From an uncultured beta proteobacterium (lineage in GTDB: Bacteria > Pseudomonadota > Gammaproteobacteria > Burkholderiales > Burkholderiaceae_C): DNA of 41,909 nucleotides. A program made the position numbers and the translations under genes. The DNA lies in contig CAINUX010000044.1 of the NCBI GenBank assembly GCA_903853895.1, forward strand, positions 1 to 41,909. The letters run 5' to 3'. Below, piece by piece: positions 9,482 through 19,940 of this stretch (its first letter is position 1; the number at the start of each line of letters is the position of its first letter). A model generated the notes under the pieces. That model was not told the DNA's origin. It ran no database searches and worked only from the letters and a program-made list of their open reading frames with translations.

Positions 9482-9526
9482 AGTTGCATCAAGCGCCAAA
9501 CCCTTTTCCGGCGCACGGATGCAACT
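9482..9526 (+). promoter_or_regulatory. Leader stem-loop before the 77-residue protein
   Basis: AGTTGCATC (9482-9490) pairs with GATGCAACT (9518-9526), and inside it GCGCC (9493-9497) pairs with GGCGC (9510-9514), with a 12-base loop. The structure ends directly before the GGAG ribosome site at 9527-9530 of the gene starting at 9538. No T run follows. A cis-acting RNA element or a protein operator are both possible. Confidence 0.55.
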
Positions 9527-9537
9527 GGAGACCCACC

Positions 9538-9771
9538 ATGACTACCACCACACTGGCACTCAACCCCTTCAGCCTGATCATGGAGCCCGAACTGGTTTTG
9601 CAAACCATGGAGCGCTCCCAGCAACTGCGTGGTCTGCGTCGCCACAAGCTGCGTCCGCTGGACAAACCGCTGATCCCCTATACCAAGGAAGCACTGGCCA
9701 GCCGTGCTGCGTTTGATGCGGCGATTGATGCGGAAGATTTTGAAGACCGGGCTGAGTCCTATTTGAACTGA
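9538..9771 (+). CDS. Small conserved-type protein of unknown function, 77 residues
   Basis: I do not recognise a named family. The protein begins MTTTTLALNPFSLIMEPE, has a basic middle (RGLRRHKLRPLDKP) and an acidic end (DAAIDAEDFEDRAES), with no membrane segment or signal peptide. Codon use and composition look like real coding sequence. The ATG at 9538 is chosen over an in-frame ATG at 9484 because GGAG lies 7 bases upstream of it and because the longer frame would run through the leader stem-loop. It is monocistronic, divergent from the CAP-domain gene and 69 bp before the hydrolase gene. Proteins with a similar start are, from memory, common in Comamonadaceae; this was not checked. Confidence 0.7.
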   Translation: MTTTTLALNPFSLIMEPELVLQTMERSQQLRGLRRHKLRPLDKPLIPYTKEALASRAAFDAAIDAEDFEDRAESYLN

Positions 9772-9840
9772 CAGAATGCCTGGAGGGCAGGCTGCTGGGG
9801 TGGCGATAAACTCGCCTATCACCTGCTGAACAAGGCCCCC

Positions 9841-10707
9841 ATGCGTCCGATTTATCGCAACTTTGAATCCCAGGCGCAGATCGATGCGCAATACAACCCC
9901 AGCCTGGCATTGGGCCCCAATGACCAGCCCATGGCGCACTTCGCCAGCCAGGCAGAGCGTGCCCGTTCCAGCATACGCTGCGCGCTGAACGTCCCGTACG
10001 GCCCCACGCTGGCCGAAACCCTGGACATTTTCCCTGCCAATGTCCCCAACGCGCCGGTTTTTGTGTTCATCCATGGCGGCTATTGGCGTGCGCTGGACAG
10101 CAAGGATTTCAGTGGAGTCGCTCTGGGCCTGCACCCATTGGGCATCACCACGGTGGTTATCAACTATGCGCTGTGTCCATTTGTCACGGTGGATGAAATC
10201 ACCCGCCAGGTGCGCGCCGCCACGGCCTGGGTGTTGCGCAATATTGACCAGCATGGTGGTGACCCGTCGCGCGTGGCGGTGGGTGGGCATTCGGCCGGGG
10301 GGCACCTGACTGCGATGTGTTTGCAAACCGCGTGGACGCGTGACTACGGATTGCCCCAGGACCCGTTCGCTGCCGCTATCGCTTTCAGTGGCCTATACGA
10401 CCTGGAGCCCCTGCGGTACAGCTATCTACAGCCCATGATTCAACTCGATGCTGGTGTTGTCCAGCGCAACTCGCCCGCGTTTATGGCGCGGCCCTGTCGC
10501 ACACCCTTGTGGATCACCTGGGGCGGCCAGGAGAGTCCGGAGTTCGCCCGCCAGTCCCAGATCTACCATGACGCCTGGCAGGCTAACGGAAACACTTCGA
10601 CGCTGCAGGCGCAAGCCGACGCCAACCACTTCACCGTGATCCACACTCTGGAAGACTCTGCCAGTGCGGTCTGCCAGTGGCTGTCCAGCACATTGCGTTC
10701 GGCATGA
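9841..10707 (+). CDS. Alpha/beta hydrolase, arylformamidase/esterase-like
   Basis: A 288-residue cytoplasmic serine hydrolase. The oxyanion-hole motif HGGYW is at 78-82 and the nucleophile elbow GHSAGG at 149-154, Ser151. The likely catalytic His is in NHFTVI near residue 263, and the acid lies near GGQESPE or in the preceding strand. The HGGYW form is typical of the kynurenine formamidase (AFMID/KynB-like) branch. No other tryptophan-degradation gene is nearby, so this only suggests the fold and not the substrate. Its stop overlaps the next gene (ATGA at 10704), which points to coupled translation with the phosphatase. Confidence 0.8.
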   Translation: MRPIYRNFESQAQIDAQYNPSLALGPNDQPMAHFASQAERARSSIRCALNVPYGPTLAETLDIFPANVPNAPVFVFIHGGYWRALDSKDFSGVALGLHPLGITTVVINYALCPFVTVDEITRQVRAATAWVLRNIDQHGGDPSRVAVGGHSAGGHLTAMCLQTAWTRDYGLPQDPFAAAIAFSGLYDLEPLRYSYLQPMIQLDAGVVQRNSPAFMARPCRTPLWITWGGQESPEFARQSQIYHDAWQANGNTSTLQAQADANHFTVIHTLEDSASAVCQWLSSTLRSA

Positions 10708-12374
10708 TCGGAGGGCTTTGGTTGCGGCGCGCTGCCTGCGTTATTGGCGGTCTTCTGCTGGCGGGCTTGTCGGCGGTGCATGCGGGCCCGCGACCCCGAC
10801 TCATCGTCTTCATTGCGATTGACGGGCTGCCGCAGCGCCAGGTTCTGAATTACCAGGACCAATTGGCACCGGACGGTTTCAATCGTTTCCTGCAACGTGG
10901 CAGCTGGTTTGCCAATGCGCACTACGGGCATGCCTTTACCGTTACCGGTGCCGGTCACGCCACCATGCTGACGGGGGGTTACCCCCACCGCAGCGGCATC
11001 ATCGGCAACGAATGGCGTGACAGCCAGACTGGGGAGCGTGTGTACTGTGTGGGCGACACATCCGCCAGTTACATTGGTCACGCAACCCATGCGCTGGATG
11101 GCACCAGCCCCAAGAACCTGAAGGTGGAAACTGTGGGTGACGTGTTGCGCCGCGCCAACCCGCAGTCCAAGGTGATTGCCATATCGGGCAAAGACCGTGG
11201 GGCGATTCTGCCGGCGGGCAAGACCGGAACCGCATACATGTACATGTCGTCTACCGGGCAGTTTGCATCCACCACCTATTACATGCCACGGCACCCGGCG
11301 TGGGTGGATGCGTTCAATGCCGGGCGTCCCGCGGACCGCTATTTCAGGAGCGAGTGGAAAGCGCTGCTGCCCGAGGCGGCCTACGCACGCTCATTGCCCG
11401 ACAACCAGACCTGGTTTGGCCCTGCAGGCGGCAGTCTGCCTATGCGCTACAGCGCCCCGGGGGATCTTGCGCCTGGGCCAAATTTCTATGCCTCTTTGCT
11501 GCGCGGACCGCTTGGCGATGCACTGACGCTGGACTTTGCCCGTGCAGCACTGGAAGGGGAACAGTTGGGCCAGGATGCTGCCCCCGACATTCTGTCCATC
11601 AGCCTGTCCGGGCACGACTACGTGAATCACGCCTATAGCGCGGAGTCCCGCCTGTCGCATGACCACCTGTTGCACGTCGATCGCCTGTTGCAAAGCTTTT
11701 TTCACGACCTGGACGCCCGTATTGGCAAAGACCTGTATGTGGTGGTGCTGACGGCTGACCACGGCTTCATGCCGTCCGTAGAGGCCAGCGTCCAACAGGG
11801 GCTGCCTGCGGGGCGCGTGGACGGTGCTCAAACCTTGGCAGCCATCAATCAGGGTCTGTCGCAACGCTTTGGCCCGGGCCAGTGGGTGATGGGATTCTCG
11901 GGCTCGACGGTGCTGCTGGACAAGAAGTTGATGTTGCAAAAGGGCCAAGACTCTGACGCGGTGATCCATCTGGCGCGTGCGCTGCTGATGGCGCAGCCAG
12001 GATTCGCAGCGGCGTATACCCGAGCTGAGTTGCTCAGTGGCAGTCGCTCCAACGAGCCGTACTTTTCCCAGATGAAAAAGTCCTGGCACCCGGACGTCTC
12101 GGGCGACGTGCACTACGTGCTTAAACCGCACTGGGCGTTTGGTGTCGGAGGCAGAGGGGCCGTGCATGGATCGCCGCATGACTATGACATTCACGTGCCC
12201 ATCCTGATGTACGGGCCGTCCTGGATAGGGATGGGGAGGATTGACAGACCAGTCGAAGTTGTTGATATTGCACCTACGTTGGCCGAGTTGCTGGGTATTG
12301 CCAGCCCAGCCGCAGCCGAGGGCCAGCGCTTGCCATTTGTTGCAACCACAGCATCCAGGCGCAGTCCGAAATAG
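10704..12374 (+). CDS. PafA-like alkaline phosphatase (exported)
   Basis: A 556-residue member of the alkaline phosphatase superfamily. Residues 1-27 are a signal peptide (LWLRRAACVIGGLLLAGLSAVHA), so it acts in the periplasm or outside. Visible active-site elements are Asp40 (FIAIDG), the nucleophile Thr87 in GHATML, Asn102 in GNEW, and the Lys163-x-Arg165 pair in SGKDRGAILPAG. Metal ligands also appear in the HDYVNH and TADHGF blocks. The K-x-R pair is the hallmark of PafA-type phosphate monoesterases, as opposed to nucleotide phosphodiesterases of the same fold. The start at 10704 is used because it gives the ATGA overlap and a proper signal peptide. No Pho box was found nearby by eye. Confidence 0.85.
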   Translation: MIGGLWLRRAACVIGGLLLAGLSAVHAGPRPRLIVFIAIDGLPQRQVLNYQDQLAPDGFNRFLQRGSWFANAHYGHAFTVTGAGHATMLTGGYPHRSGIIGNEWRDSQTGERVYCVGDTSASYIGHATHALDGTSPKNLKVETVGDVLRRANPQSKVIAISGKDRGAILPAGKTGTAYMYMSSTGQFASTTYYMPRHPAWVDAFNAGRPADRYFRSEWKALLPEAAYARSLPDNQTWFGPAGGSLPMRYSAPGDLAPGPNFYASLLRGPLGDALTLDFARAALEGEQLGQDAAPDILSISLSGHDYVNHAYSAESRLSHDHLLHVDRLLQSFFHDLDARIGKDLYVVVLTADHGFMPSVEASVQQGLPAGRVDGAQTLAAINQGLSQRFGPGQWVMGFSGSTVLLDKKLMLQKGQDSDAVIHLARALLMAQPGFAAAYTRAELLSGSRSNEPYFSQMKKSWHPDVSGDVHYVLKPHWAFGVGGRGAVHGSPHDYDIHVPILMYGPSWIGMGRIDRPVEVVDIAPTLAELLGIASPAAAEGQRLPFVATTASRRSPK

Positions 12375-12404
12375 GATCCTAGCTGGCAATTTTCAGGAAA
12401 CACC

Positions 12405-13589
12405 ATGTCCCACACTGCACCGCCGCCACAGGCCGTTGAGACCTATCGGGATCGCAAACGCTACGCGTGGATTTTGTCGGTGCTGGTGCCTTGCCTGGTG
12501 GGCTTTGGTCCGTTGCTGATGGTCACCAGTGGTGATGCCCGTGCGCTGTGGGTGCCGGTAGTATTTTTCTACTGTGTGGCGCCACTGCTGGACTGGATCA
12601 TGGGTGAAGACCTGAGCAATCCGCCCGAGAGTGCCGTGCCGGCGCTGGATGCAGACCTGTACTACCGCCGGGTTACCTATGTGCTGGTACCGGTGCTGTG
12701 GAGCGCCTTCATCTTCAGCGCCTGGTTTGTGGTGCACTACGACTTGCCCTTGCATGGCATGGTGGCCATGGTGCTGATCACGGGTTCGGTTGGCGGTTTT
12801 TGTATCAACCTGGGCCATGAACTGGGGCACAAAAACACCGCCCTGGAGCGTTGGCTCGCCAAGATTGTTCTGGCACCCACGTTTTATGGTCACTTTTTCA
12901 TCGAACACAACCGCGGCCACCACCGCGATGTGGCCACGCCGCTGGACCCCGCTTCGTCCCGCATGGGTGAGTCTATTTACCGTTTTGTGCTGCGGGAGAT
13001 GCCGGGCGCGTTCAAGCGGGCCTGGGCGCTGGAGTCTGGCCGCTTGCGTCAGGCGGGGCAGCCTGTCTGGTCGTGGCAGAACGAGATTCTGCAGCCGGCC
13101 CTGATCACGGTTGTGCTGTGGACTGCATTGGTGCTGTGGCTAGGCCCCATCATCCTGCCGTTTCTGGTGTTGGCATCGTTCTGGGCCAACTTTCAGCTCA
13201 CCTCGGCCAATTACATCGAGCACTACGGGCTGTTGCGCCAGGAGCGCGCACCCGGAAAATACGAGGTGTGCCAGCCCTATCACTCCTGGAACAGTAACCA
13301 CATCTTTTCCAACTGGGCACTTTTCCATCTGCAGCGACACTCTGACCACCATGCGCACCCGCTGCGGCGTTACCAGTCACTGCGGCATTTCGATAGTTTG
13401 CCCCGCTTGCCCAGCGGCTACTTTGGCATGTTTACGGTGGCCTACATTCCACCGCTGTGGCGCTATGTCATGGATGAACGTCTGCTGGGAGTGGTGGGGC
13501 GTGATGCATCAAAAATTAACCTCGACCCTCGGCAACGCGCCGCGCTGATCCGGCGTTACCAGCTGACGGAACACACTGCGACACGGTAG
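12405..13589 (+). CDS. alkB: Alkane 1-monooxygenase (AlkB type)
   Basis: An integral-membrane non-haem di-iron hydroxylase, 394 residues, that adds oxygen to the terminal carbon of medium-chain alkanes using rubredoxin as electron donor. The three His boxes are intact: HELGHK (138-143), HNRGHH (168-173) and HSDHH (312-316). The family block NYIEHYG lies near residue 269. About six membrane helices are visible in the N-terminal part and around 225-260. There is a good AGGAAA ribosome site. No rubredoxin or regulator is adjacent, so electron transfer partners must be elsewhere. It is 30 bp behind the phosphatase and may share its transcript. Confidence 0.92.
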   Translation: MSHTAPPPQAVETYRDRKRYAWILSVLVPCLVGFGPLLMVTSGDARALWVPVVFFYCVAPLLDWIMGEDLSNPPESAVPALDADLYYRRVTYVLVPVLWSAFIFSAWFVVHYDLPLHGMVAMVLITGSVGGFCINLGHELGHKNTALERWLAKIVLAPTFYGHFFIEHNRGHHRDVATPLDPASSRMGESIYRFVLREMPGAFKRAWALESGRLRQAGQPVWSWQNEILQPALITVVLWTALVLWLGPIILPFLVLASFWANFQLTSANYIEHYGLLRQERAPGKYEVCQPYHSWNSNHIFSNWALFHLQRHSDHHAHPLRRYQSLRHFDSLPRLPSGYFGMFTVAYIPPLWRYVMDERLLGVVGRDASKINLDPRQRAALIRRYQLTEHTATR

Positions 13590-13605
13590 ACGACTCGTCT
13601 TTCTC
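13588..13605 (+). terminator. Weak hairpin at the alkB/glpK convergent ends
   Basis: AGACG (13588-13592) and CGTCT (13596-13600) form a 5-bp stem with a 3-base loop, overlapping the alkB stop and followed by TTCTC. The stem is short and the T run broken, so termination here is tentative. Confidence 0.3.
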
Positions 13606-15094
13606 AAAGCACGGTTTGCCGCACGGCATGCTCCCAGCGCTCCATCAATTCCGTGGCGCGTTGGGTGTCAAGGGTTGGCAAGAAACGACGCTCGGACCGC
13701 CACAAACTCGACAGTTCGTCGGTGCTCCGATAGACGCCAGTGGCCAAGCCAGCCAAATACGCGGCACCTAACGCGGTCGTTTCGGTCACCACGGGGCGCA
13801 CCACCGGAATGCCGAGTAAGTCGGCCTGAAACTGCATCAATAAGTCGTTGATGCAGGCCCCCCCGTCGACCCGCAGCTCTGTCGGCGACGCGCCACCTGC
13901 GTCAATTGCGTCGCGGCACATCGCCTGCAACAGGGCCGCACTTTGGTAGGCAATACTTTCCAGCGCCGCGCGCGCAATGTGGGCAACTGTGCTGCCCCGG
14001 GTCAGCCCGGTGATTGTGCCCCGGGCATCGGGCTTCCAGTATGGCGCACCTAAGCCGGTGAATGCTGGCACCACGATCACTCCGCCAGAATCGGGAACAC
14101 TTTGGGCCAAGGCCTGTACTTCGCCGCTGCCCTGAATGGCATGTAGGCCATCACGTAGCCACTGCACCACCGCGCCGCCCACAAAAACACTGCCTTCGAT
14201 GGCAAATTCAGTCTGAAGCGTTGCCTGTGCCGCGCTGGTGGTGATGAGCCCATTGTGTGAGGCTTGAAATGTTTGGCCTGTATGCATCAGCATGAAGCAG
14301 CCGGTGCCATAGGTGTTCTTGACCATGCCGGCCTTGAAACAGGCCTGGCCAAAAAGCGCACTTTGCTGGTCACCCGCGACCCCCCCAATGGCAATGGCAT
14401 GCCCCAGCAAATCCGCAGTCACCTCCCCGTAAAGGGCACTGGAGGGCTTCACCGTTGGCATCATGTCGGCAGGAACGTCCAGCGCGCGCAGCAGCTCTGC
14501 ATCCCATTGGTTGGTGTGCACATTGAACAGCATGGTGCGCGAGGCGTTGCTCACATCGGTGGCGTGCACTGCTCCACCGGTGAGGCGCCAGATGAGCCAG
14601 CTGTCAATCGTTCCAAAGGCGAGTTCACCGTTTTCAGCCTGCTGGCGTGCGCCTGGTATGTGGTCCAGCAACCATTTCAGTTTAGTCCCCGAAAAGTACG
14701 CGTCCACTAGCAAGCCCGTTTTGGCTTGGATGGTCGCGGCCAGTCCGCGTTCACGCAGTTCGACACAGGTTGGTTCGGCCCGCCGGTCTTGCCAAACGAT
14801 GGCATGGTGAATCGGCAACCCGGTGGTTCGGTTCCACACTACCGTGGTCTCGCGCTGGTTGGTGATGCCGATGGCGTGCACTTGTCTAGCCGTGATACCG
14901 GCTTTGGCCAATGCATCACGGGCAGTGGCCAGCTGGGTTCGCCAAATCTCTTGCGGATCGTGCTCAACCCAACCGGGTTGTGGGTAAATCTGTGCCAACT
15001 CCAGCTGCGACTGCGCAAGTGCGTTGCCGTCAGCGTCGAAGACGATGCTGCGGGAGCTGGAGGTACCCTGGTCCAGGGCCAGTAGGTAAGTCAT
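13604..15094 (-). CDS. glpK: Glycerol kinase
   Basis: This FGGY-family kinase of 496 residues makes sn-glycerol 3-phosphate from glycerol and ATP in the cytoplasm, trapping glycerol after import. The N-terminal DQGTSSSR phosphate loop, the NQRETTVVW substrate block, [22 protein letters not shown] and the C-terminal [16 protein letters not shown] adenosine motif are all present. GGAG lies 5 bases before the ATG. It follows glpR by 61 bp on the same strand and faces away from the glycerol uptake operon. Its position next to glpR and the ABC system fits glycerol imported by ABC transport and not only by a facilitator; no glpF is seen here. Confidence 0.96.
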   Translation of the reverse strand: MTYLLALDQGTSSSRSIVFDADGNALAQSQLELAQIYPQPGWVEHDPQEIWRTQLATARDALAKAGITARQVHAIGITNQRETTVVWNRTTGLPIHHAIVWQDRRAEPTCVELRERGLAATIQAKTGLLVDAYFSGTKLKWLLDHIPGARQQAENGELAFGTIDSWLIWRLTGGAVHATDVSNASRTMLFNVHTNQWDAELLRALDVPADMMPTVKPSSALYGEVTADLLGHAIAIGGVAGDQQSALFGQACFKAGMVKNTYGTGCFMLMHTGQTFQASHNGLITTSAAQATLQTEFAIEGSVFVGGAVVQWLRDGLHAIQGSGEVQALAQSVPDSGGVIVVPAFTGLGAPYWKPDARGTITGLTRGSTVAHIARAALESIAYQSAALLQAMCRDAIDAGGASPTELRVDGGACINDLLMQFQADLLGIPVVRPVVTETTALGAAYLAGLATGVYRSTDELSSLWRSERRFLPTLDTQRATELMERWEHAVRQTVL

Positions 15095-15155
15095 ACGGTC
15101 TCCAAATAGTGAAAAGCCTGTGAATGGGGAGCCTGCGCCGGCAATCGCCCTCGCG

Positions 15156-15926
15156 TCACGGCTGGGAGGCTACTGTGCAGCGCACCTGTGCTTCGGCCAG
15201 TAGTGATGGAAAGGGATCGGGTGGTTCGGCATCGGTGAACAAGCGATCGATTTGTGACAACTTGGCTACTTCAACCATCGCCGGACGATTGAATTTGCTG
15301 CTGTCGGCCGCCACCCATACTTCACGGGCATGCGCCACGATGGTTTGCGAAACTTTCACCTCGCGGTAGTCGTAGTCCCGCAGGGTGCCGTCGGCTTCAA
15401 TGCCTGAGATACCCATCAGAGCAATGTCGACCTTGAATTGCCGAATGAAGTCCACAGCAGCTTCACCAACGATGCCCTGATCCCGGCCCCGTACCACTCC
15501 ACCGACCACGATCACCTCACTGCTGGCATTGGTGCTCAGGATGGACGCTACGTTGAGGTTGTTGGTGATCACGCGTAAGCCTGAATGGTTCAATAGCGCT
15601 CGGGCAATTGCCTCGGTGGTGGTGCCGATATTCAGAATCAAAGAGCACCCGTCTGGCACCGCGGCCGCCACATCACGGGCTATACGCAGCTTTCCCTCGG
15701 CGTTGAGGTTTTCTCGCTGCTGGTGCGCTAGATTTTCAGTGGTCGAGCTTGGCACCCGCACACCGCCGTGGAAGCGGGCGAGCAGGCCTTCGTCGGCCAG
15801 CCGCTGTACATCGCGGCGCACGGTTTGCAGCGTAACCCCTAAGGTGGTGGCCAGCTGATCCACGGTCACGGAGCCATGGGCGTGCACGTATTCGAGCAAC
15901 TGCACCAATCGAGGGTGGCGATTCAT
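15156..15926 (-). CDS. glpR: DeoR-family repressor of glycerol genes (GlpR-like)
   Basis: A 257-residue transcription regulator. The N-terminal winged helix-turn-helix (about 5-58) has the family motif [20 protein letters not shown], and the C-terminal DeoR sensor domain contains [13 protein letters not shown], the sugar-phosphate binding part. By analogy to GlpR the inducer should be glycerol 3-phosphate. The start at 15926 is chosen because AAAGGA lies six bases upstream; an ATG at 15932 is directly adjacent to that site, and the longer frame back to 16061 would consume the operator region. It precedes glpK on the same strand and is divergent from the uptake operon, the standard place for a local regulator. 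Confidence 0.9.
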   Translation of the reverse strand: MNRHPRLVQLLEYVHAHGSVTVDQLATTLGVTLQTVRRDVQRLADEGLLARFHGGVRVPSSTTENLAHQQRENLNAEGKLRIARDVAAAVPDGCSLILNIGTTTEAIARALLNHSGLRVITNNLNVASILSTNASSEVIVVGGVVRGRDQGIVGEAAVDFIRQFKVDIALMGISGIEADGTLRDYDYREVKVSQTIVAHAREVWVAADSSKFNRPAMVEVAKLSQIDRLFTDAEPPDPFPSLLAEAQVRCTVASQP

Positions 15927-15968
15927 ATTCATTCCTTTGCCAATCATAAAGGGCGAAACGCTACTGTA

Positions 15969-16054
15969 AAACGAATACAAACGAACCAAACTAGGGTAAA
16001 TACTAGACACAAACGAAATTAAAGGAATAACAATCGTCAAAATCGAATGTTCGA
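15969..16054. promoter_or_regulatory. GlpR-like operator array in the glpR/glpS divergent promoter
   Basis: Three exact AAACGAA heptamers lie at 15969-15975, 15979-15985 and 16011-16017, spaced 10 and 32 bp, close to one and three DNA turns. An imperfect inverted repeat TCGAATGTTCGA is at 16043-16054 and contains the ATGTTCG half-site known for E. coli GlpR. Together they would place a DeoR-family repressor over both promoters. The boxes are seen; binding is inferred. Confidence 0.55.
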
Positions 16055-16081
16055 TCGACAACGTGAGAAAAAGGTGCCGTG

Positions 16082-17155
16082 ATGCAGTTGACCCTTGAAG
16101 GCATCAACAAGAAAGTAGGGCCGCAGACTTGGCTTTACGACATGAGTATTGCTCCCCGCAGCGGTGCAGTCACCGTATTGTTGGGCGCAACACAGGCGGG
16201 TAAGACTAGCTTGATGCGTGTCATGGCCGGGCTGGATGTACCCTCTGCGGGGCGCGTGTTGGTGGATGGAAAGAACGTGGTCGGTATCCCGGTGCGCCAG
16301 CGCAATGTGGCCATGGTGTACCAGCAATTCATCAACTACCCGTCCTTGAATGTGTACAGCAATATCGCCTCGCCACTGAAGCTGCGCGGCGAGAAGAATA
16401 TTGATCAACGCGTACGCGAGTTGGCCGAAAAACTCCATATTGAAATGTTTCTGGAGCGACTCCCTGCGGAGCTGTCAGGAGGCCAGCAGCAGCGTGTAGC
16501 CTTGGCACGTGCGCTGGCCAAGGGCGCGCCGCTGATGCTGCTCGATGAGCCACTGGTCAACCTGGACTACAAGTTGCGCGAAGAATTACGCGACGAATTG
16601 AGCGCCCTATTCGCCGCCGGTGACTCGACGGTCATCTACGCCACCACCGAGCCAGGCGAGGCCCTGTTGTTGGGTGGCTATACCGCCGTGTTGGACGCCG
16701 GAGAGTTGCTGCAATATGGCCCAACCCCCGAAGTATTTCACAAGCCTGCATCCCTTCGCGTGGCCCGTGCCTTCAGCGACCCGCCGATGAACCTGATGGC
16801 CGCGACCACGGCTGTCGGTGGAGCGCATCTCGATGGTGGACCCCTGCTTGCGCTCAACCCACCCACCCTCATTGGCAGCAAGCTCACCGTTGGCCTGCGC
16901 GCCAGCGCGCTGCGGGTGCATGCCCGCGAGGGCGATATTGCGTTGCCCGGCAGAGTCGAATTGACCGAGATCTCTGGCTCCGACACCTTTGTGCATTTGC
17001 ATACCCTGGTGGGCGAGTTGGTGGCCCAGCTTACGGGTGTGCACTACTTTGAATTGGGAGCCAACGTGACGGTTTACTTCAACCCTTCGCAGGCCTATTT
17101 GTTTGATGCGACGGGCACGCTTGCGCTGTCACCGGTGCGCGGGGGCGGCTACTGA
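16082..17155 (+). CDS. glpS: Glycerol ABC transporter ATPase, first subunit (GlpS-like)
   Basis: A MalK/UgpC-type nucleotide-binding subunit of 357 residues with a C-terminal regulatory beta domain (about 235-357). Walker A is GATQAGKTS (35-43), where the usual GPSGCGKS glycine-rich core is changed. The signature LSGGQ (131-135) is perfect, Walker B is LMLLDE with Glu156, and the H-loop position is Thr189 (IYATTEPGEAL) where MalK has His. It thus keeps the signature but lacks the H-loop histidine. The start at 16082 has AAGGTG five bases upstream; an adjacent GTG at 16079 is less likely. It heads an operon with a second, differently altered ATPase, and the two should form a heterodimer. Gene name follows the Rhizobium glycerol transporter by gene order. 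Confidence 0.87.
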   Translation: MQLTLEGINKKVGPQTWLYDMSIAPRSGAVTVLLGATQAGKTSLMRVMAGLDVPSAGRVLVDGKNVVGIPVRQRNVAMVYQQFINYPSLNVYSNIASPLKLRGEKNIDQRVRELAEKLHIEMFLERLPAELSGGQQQRVALARALAKGAPLMLLDEPLVNLDYKLREELRDELSALFAAGDSTVIYATTEPGEALLLGGYTAVLDAGELLQYGPTPEVFHKPASLRVARAFSDPPMNLMAATTAVGGAHLDGGPLLALNPPTLIGSKLTVGLRASALRVHAREGDIALPGRVELTEISGSDTFVHLHTLVGELVAQLTGVHYFELGANVTVYFNPSQAYLFDATGTLALSPVRGGGY

Positions 17156-17156
17156 T

Positions 17157-18229
17157 ATGGCGCGCATTGAACTGGACATGGCCCATGCGTACAGACGCAA
17201 TCCCCAACAGGACAGCGACTACGCCTTGCTGCCACTGAAGATGACGTTTGACGACGGCGGCGCCTACGCCCTACTTGGCCCTTCCGGCTGCGGCAAAACG
17301 ACCTTGCTCAACGTCATGTCGGGCCTGGTCACGCCGTCTCACGGCAGTGTCTTATTTGATGGCCGAAATGTAACTAAGGACTCACCACAGCAACGCAATA
17401 TTGCACAGGTGTTCCAGTTTCCGGTGATTTACGACACCATGACGGTGGCAGAAAACCTGGCCTTTCCGCTGCGCAATCGCAAAATGCCAAGGGAACAAAT
17501 TGACAAGCGCGTGGGCGAAATCGCTGAAATGCTGGAGATGAGTGGGCAACTGAATCAGCGCGCCGCCGGGCTCGCCGCTGATGCCAAGCAGAAAATCTCG
17601 CTGGGTCGCGGATTGGTCCGCCCGGACGTATCGGCGGTGCTGTTTGATGAACCCCTGACGGTGATCGACCCTCACCTCAAGTGGAAACTGCGGCGCAAGC
17701 TCAAACAGATTCACCATGAGCTCAAGCTCACACTCATTTATGTCACGCACGACCAGGTCGAAGCACTCACCTTTGCCAATCACGTCGTCGTGATGACGCG
17801 TGGTCGGGCTGTGCAAGTGGGGTCACCAGCGGATCTGTTTGAGCGGCCAAGTCACACTTTCGTTGGCAATTTCATTGGATCGCCCGGCATGAACTTTTTG
17901 GCCGGCAACGTCGACCAAGAAGGAATGCACATGGGCGGAACGACACTCGCGTTGCCGCCAGAACGCCGATTGCCCAGTGGCGAAGTGAAGCTCGGCATCA
18001 GACCAGAGTACGTTACCTTGGTACCGGCGAACACCATTGGCGCACTGCAAATGACAGTGTCCCAGGTGCAGGATGTGGGAACCCACGTCATCTTGAGTGC
18101 CCGCCTCGCCAATCTCAGTCTGAAAGCACGTCTGGCGACCGATGCAGCACAGTTGCTGGTCGGTGACTCGGTCTGGTTGAAGGTCATGGGCCAGCACACC
18201 TGCTTCTACAAGAATGAGGAGATCGTGCC

Positions 18230-18233
<4 letters not shown>
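17157..18233 (+). CDS. Glycerol ABC transporter ATPase, second subunit (GlpT-like ATPase)
   Basis: A second MalK/UgpC-type ATPase of 358 residues, one base behind the first. Walker A GPSGCGKTT (41-49), Walker B VLFDE (Glu165) and the H-loop His198 (IYVTHDQ) are canonical. The signature motif is not: the position of LSGGQ is LAADA (139-143). The C-terminal part (about 235-358) is the regulatory beta domain. With the first ATPase this gives complementary defects. The start at 17157 is used because the longer frame overlaps the previous gene entirely. This is the ATPase called GlpT in the Rhizobium glycerol system; that name is also used for an unrelated glycerol-3-phosphate antiporter, so no symbol is assigned. 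Confidence 0.87.
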
Positions 18234-19115
<882 letters not shown>

Positions 19116-19123
<8 letters not shown>

Positions 19124-19928
19124 CCCGAAGTTTCAGAAGCGCTCATTGTTCATGATCGCCTATGTGGTGTTTGCCTTGTTGCCCATCTACTGGATGGTCA
19201 ACATGTCGTTCAAAACCAATAATGAAATCCTGGCCGGCTTCTCGCTGTTCCCACAGCATTTCACGTGGGACAACTACAAAACCATTCTGACCGACCCGGC
19301 CTGGTACTCGGGCTACATCAACAGCCTGATCTATGTGGGCATCAACACGGTGATCTCGCTGATCGTGGCGCTGCCAGCCGCCTATGCGTTTTCGCGCTAC
19401 AGCTTTCTGGGCGACAAGCATGTGTTCTTCTGGTTGTTGACCAACCGCATGACGCCGCCTGCCGTGTTCTTGTTGCCATTCTTCCAGCTCTACACGTCGG
19501 TGGGGCTGATGGACACCCACATTGCGGTGGCACTGGTTCATCTGTTGTTCAACGTGCCTTTGGCGGTGTGGATTCTGGAAGGTTTCATGAGCGGCATTCC
19601 ACGGGAAATCGATGAGACTGCCTATATCGATGGGTACTCATTCCCTCGGTTTTTTGTGCAAATTTTCCTGCCTTTGATCAAAGCGGGCGTCGGTGTGGCC
19701 GCCTTCTTCTGCTTCATGTTCAGCTGGGTTGAGCTGCTGTTGGCCCGCACGCTGACCAGTGTGAATGCAAAGCCCATTGCCGCCACGATGACGCGCACGG
19801 TGTCTGCCTCCGGCATGGACTGGGCGACGCTGGCCGCCGCCGGTGTCTTGACTATTGTTCCTGGCGCCATCGTGATTTGGTTTGTTCGAAACTACATCGC
19901 CAAGGGTTTCGCGATGGGTCGCGTTTGA
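19116..19928 (+). CDS. glpQ: Glycerol ABC transporter permease, second subunit
   Basis: A 270-residue MalG/UgpE-type permease with six predicted membrane helices. The EAA coupling loop is EIDETAYIDGYSFPRFFVQIFLP (about 160-182). The ATG at 19116 is chosen because AAGGAGG (19103-19109) lies six bases upstream; the in-frame GTG at 19110 overlaps that site. The gene overlaps the end of the first permease by 8 bases. The symbol glpQ is used by analogy to the Rhizobium glycerol transporter and is not the glycerophosphodiesterase of E. coli. Confidence 0.85.
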
Positions 19929-19940
19929 CAGGAGTTCAAG

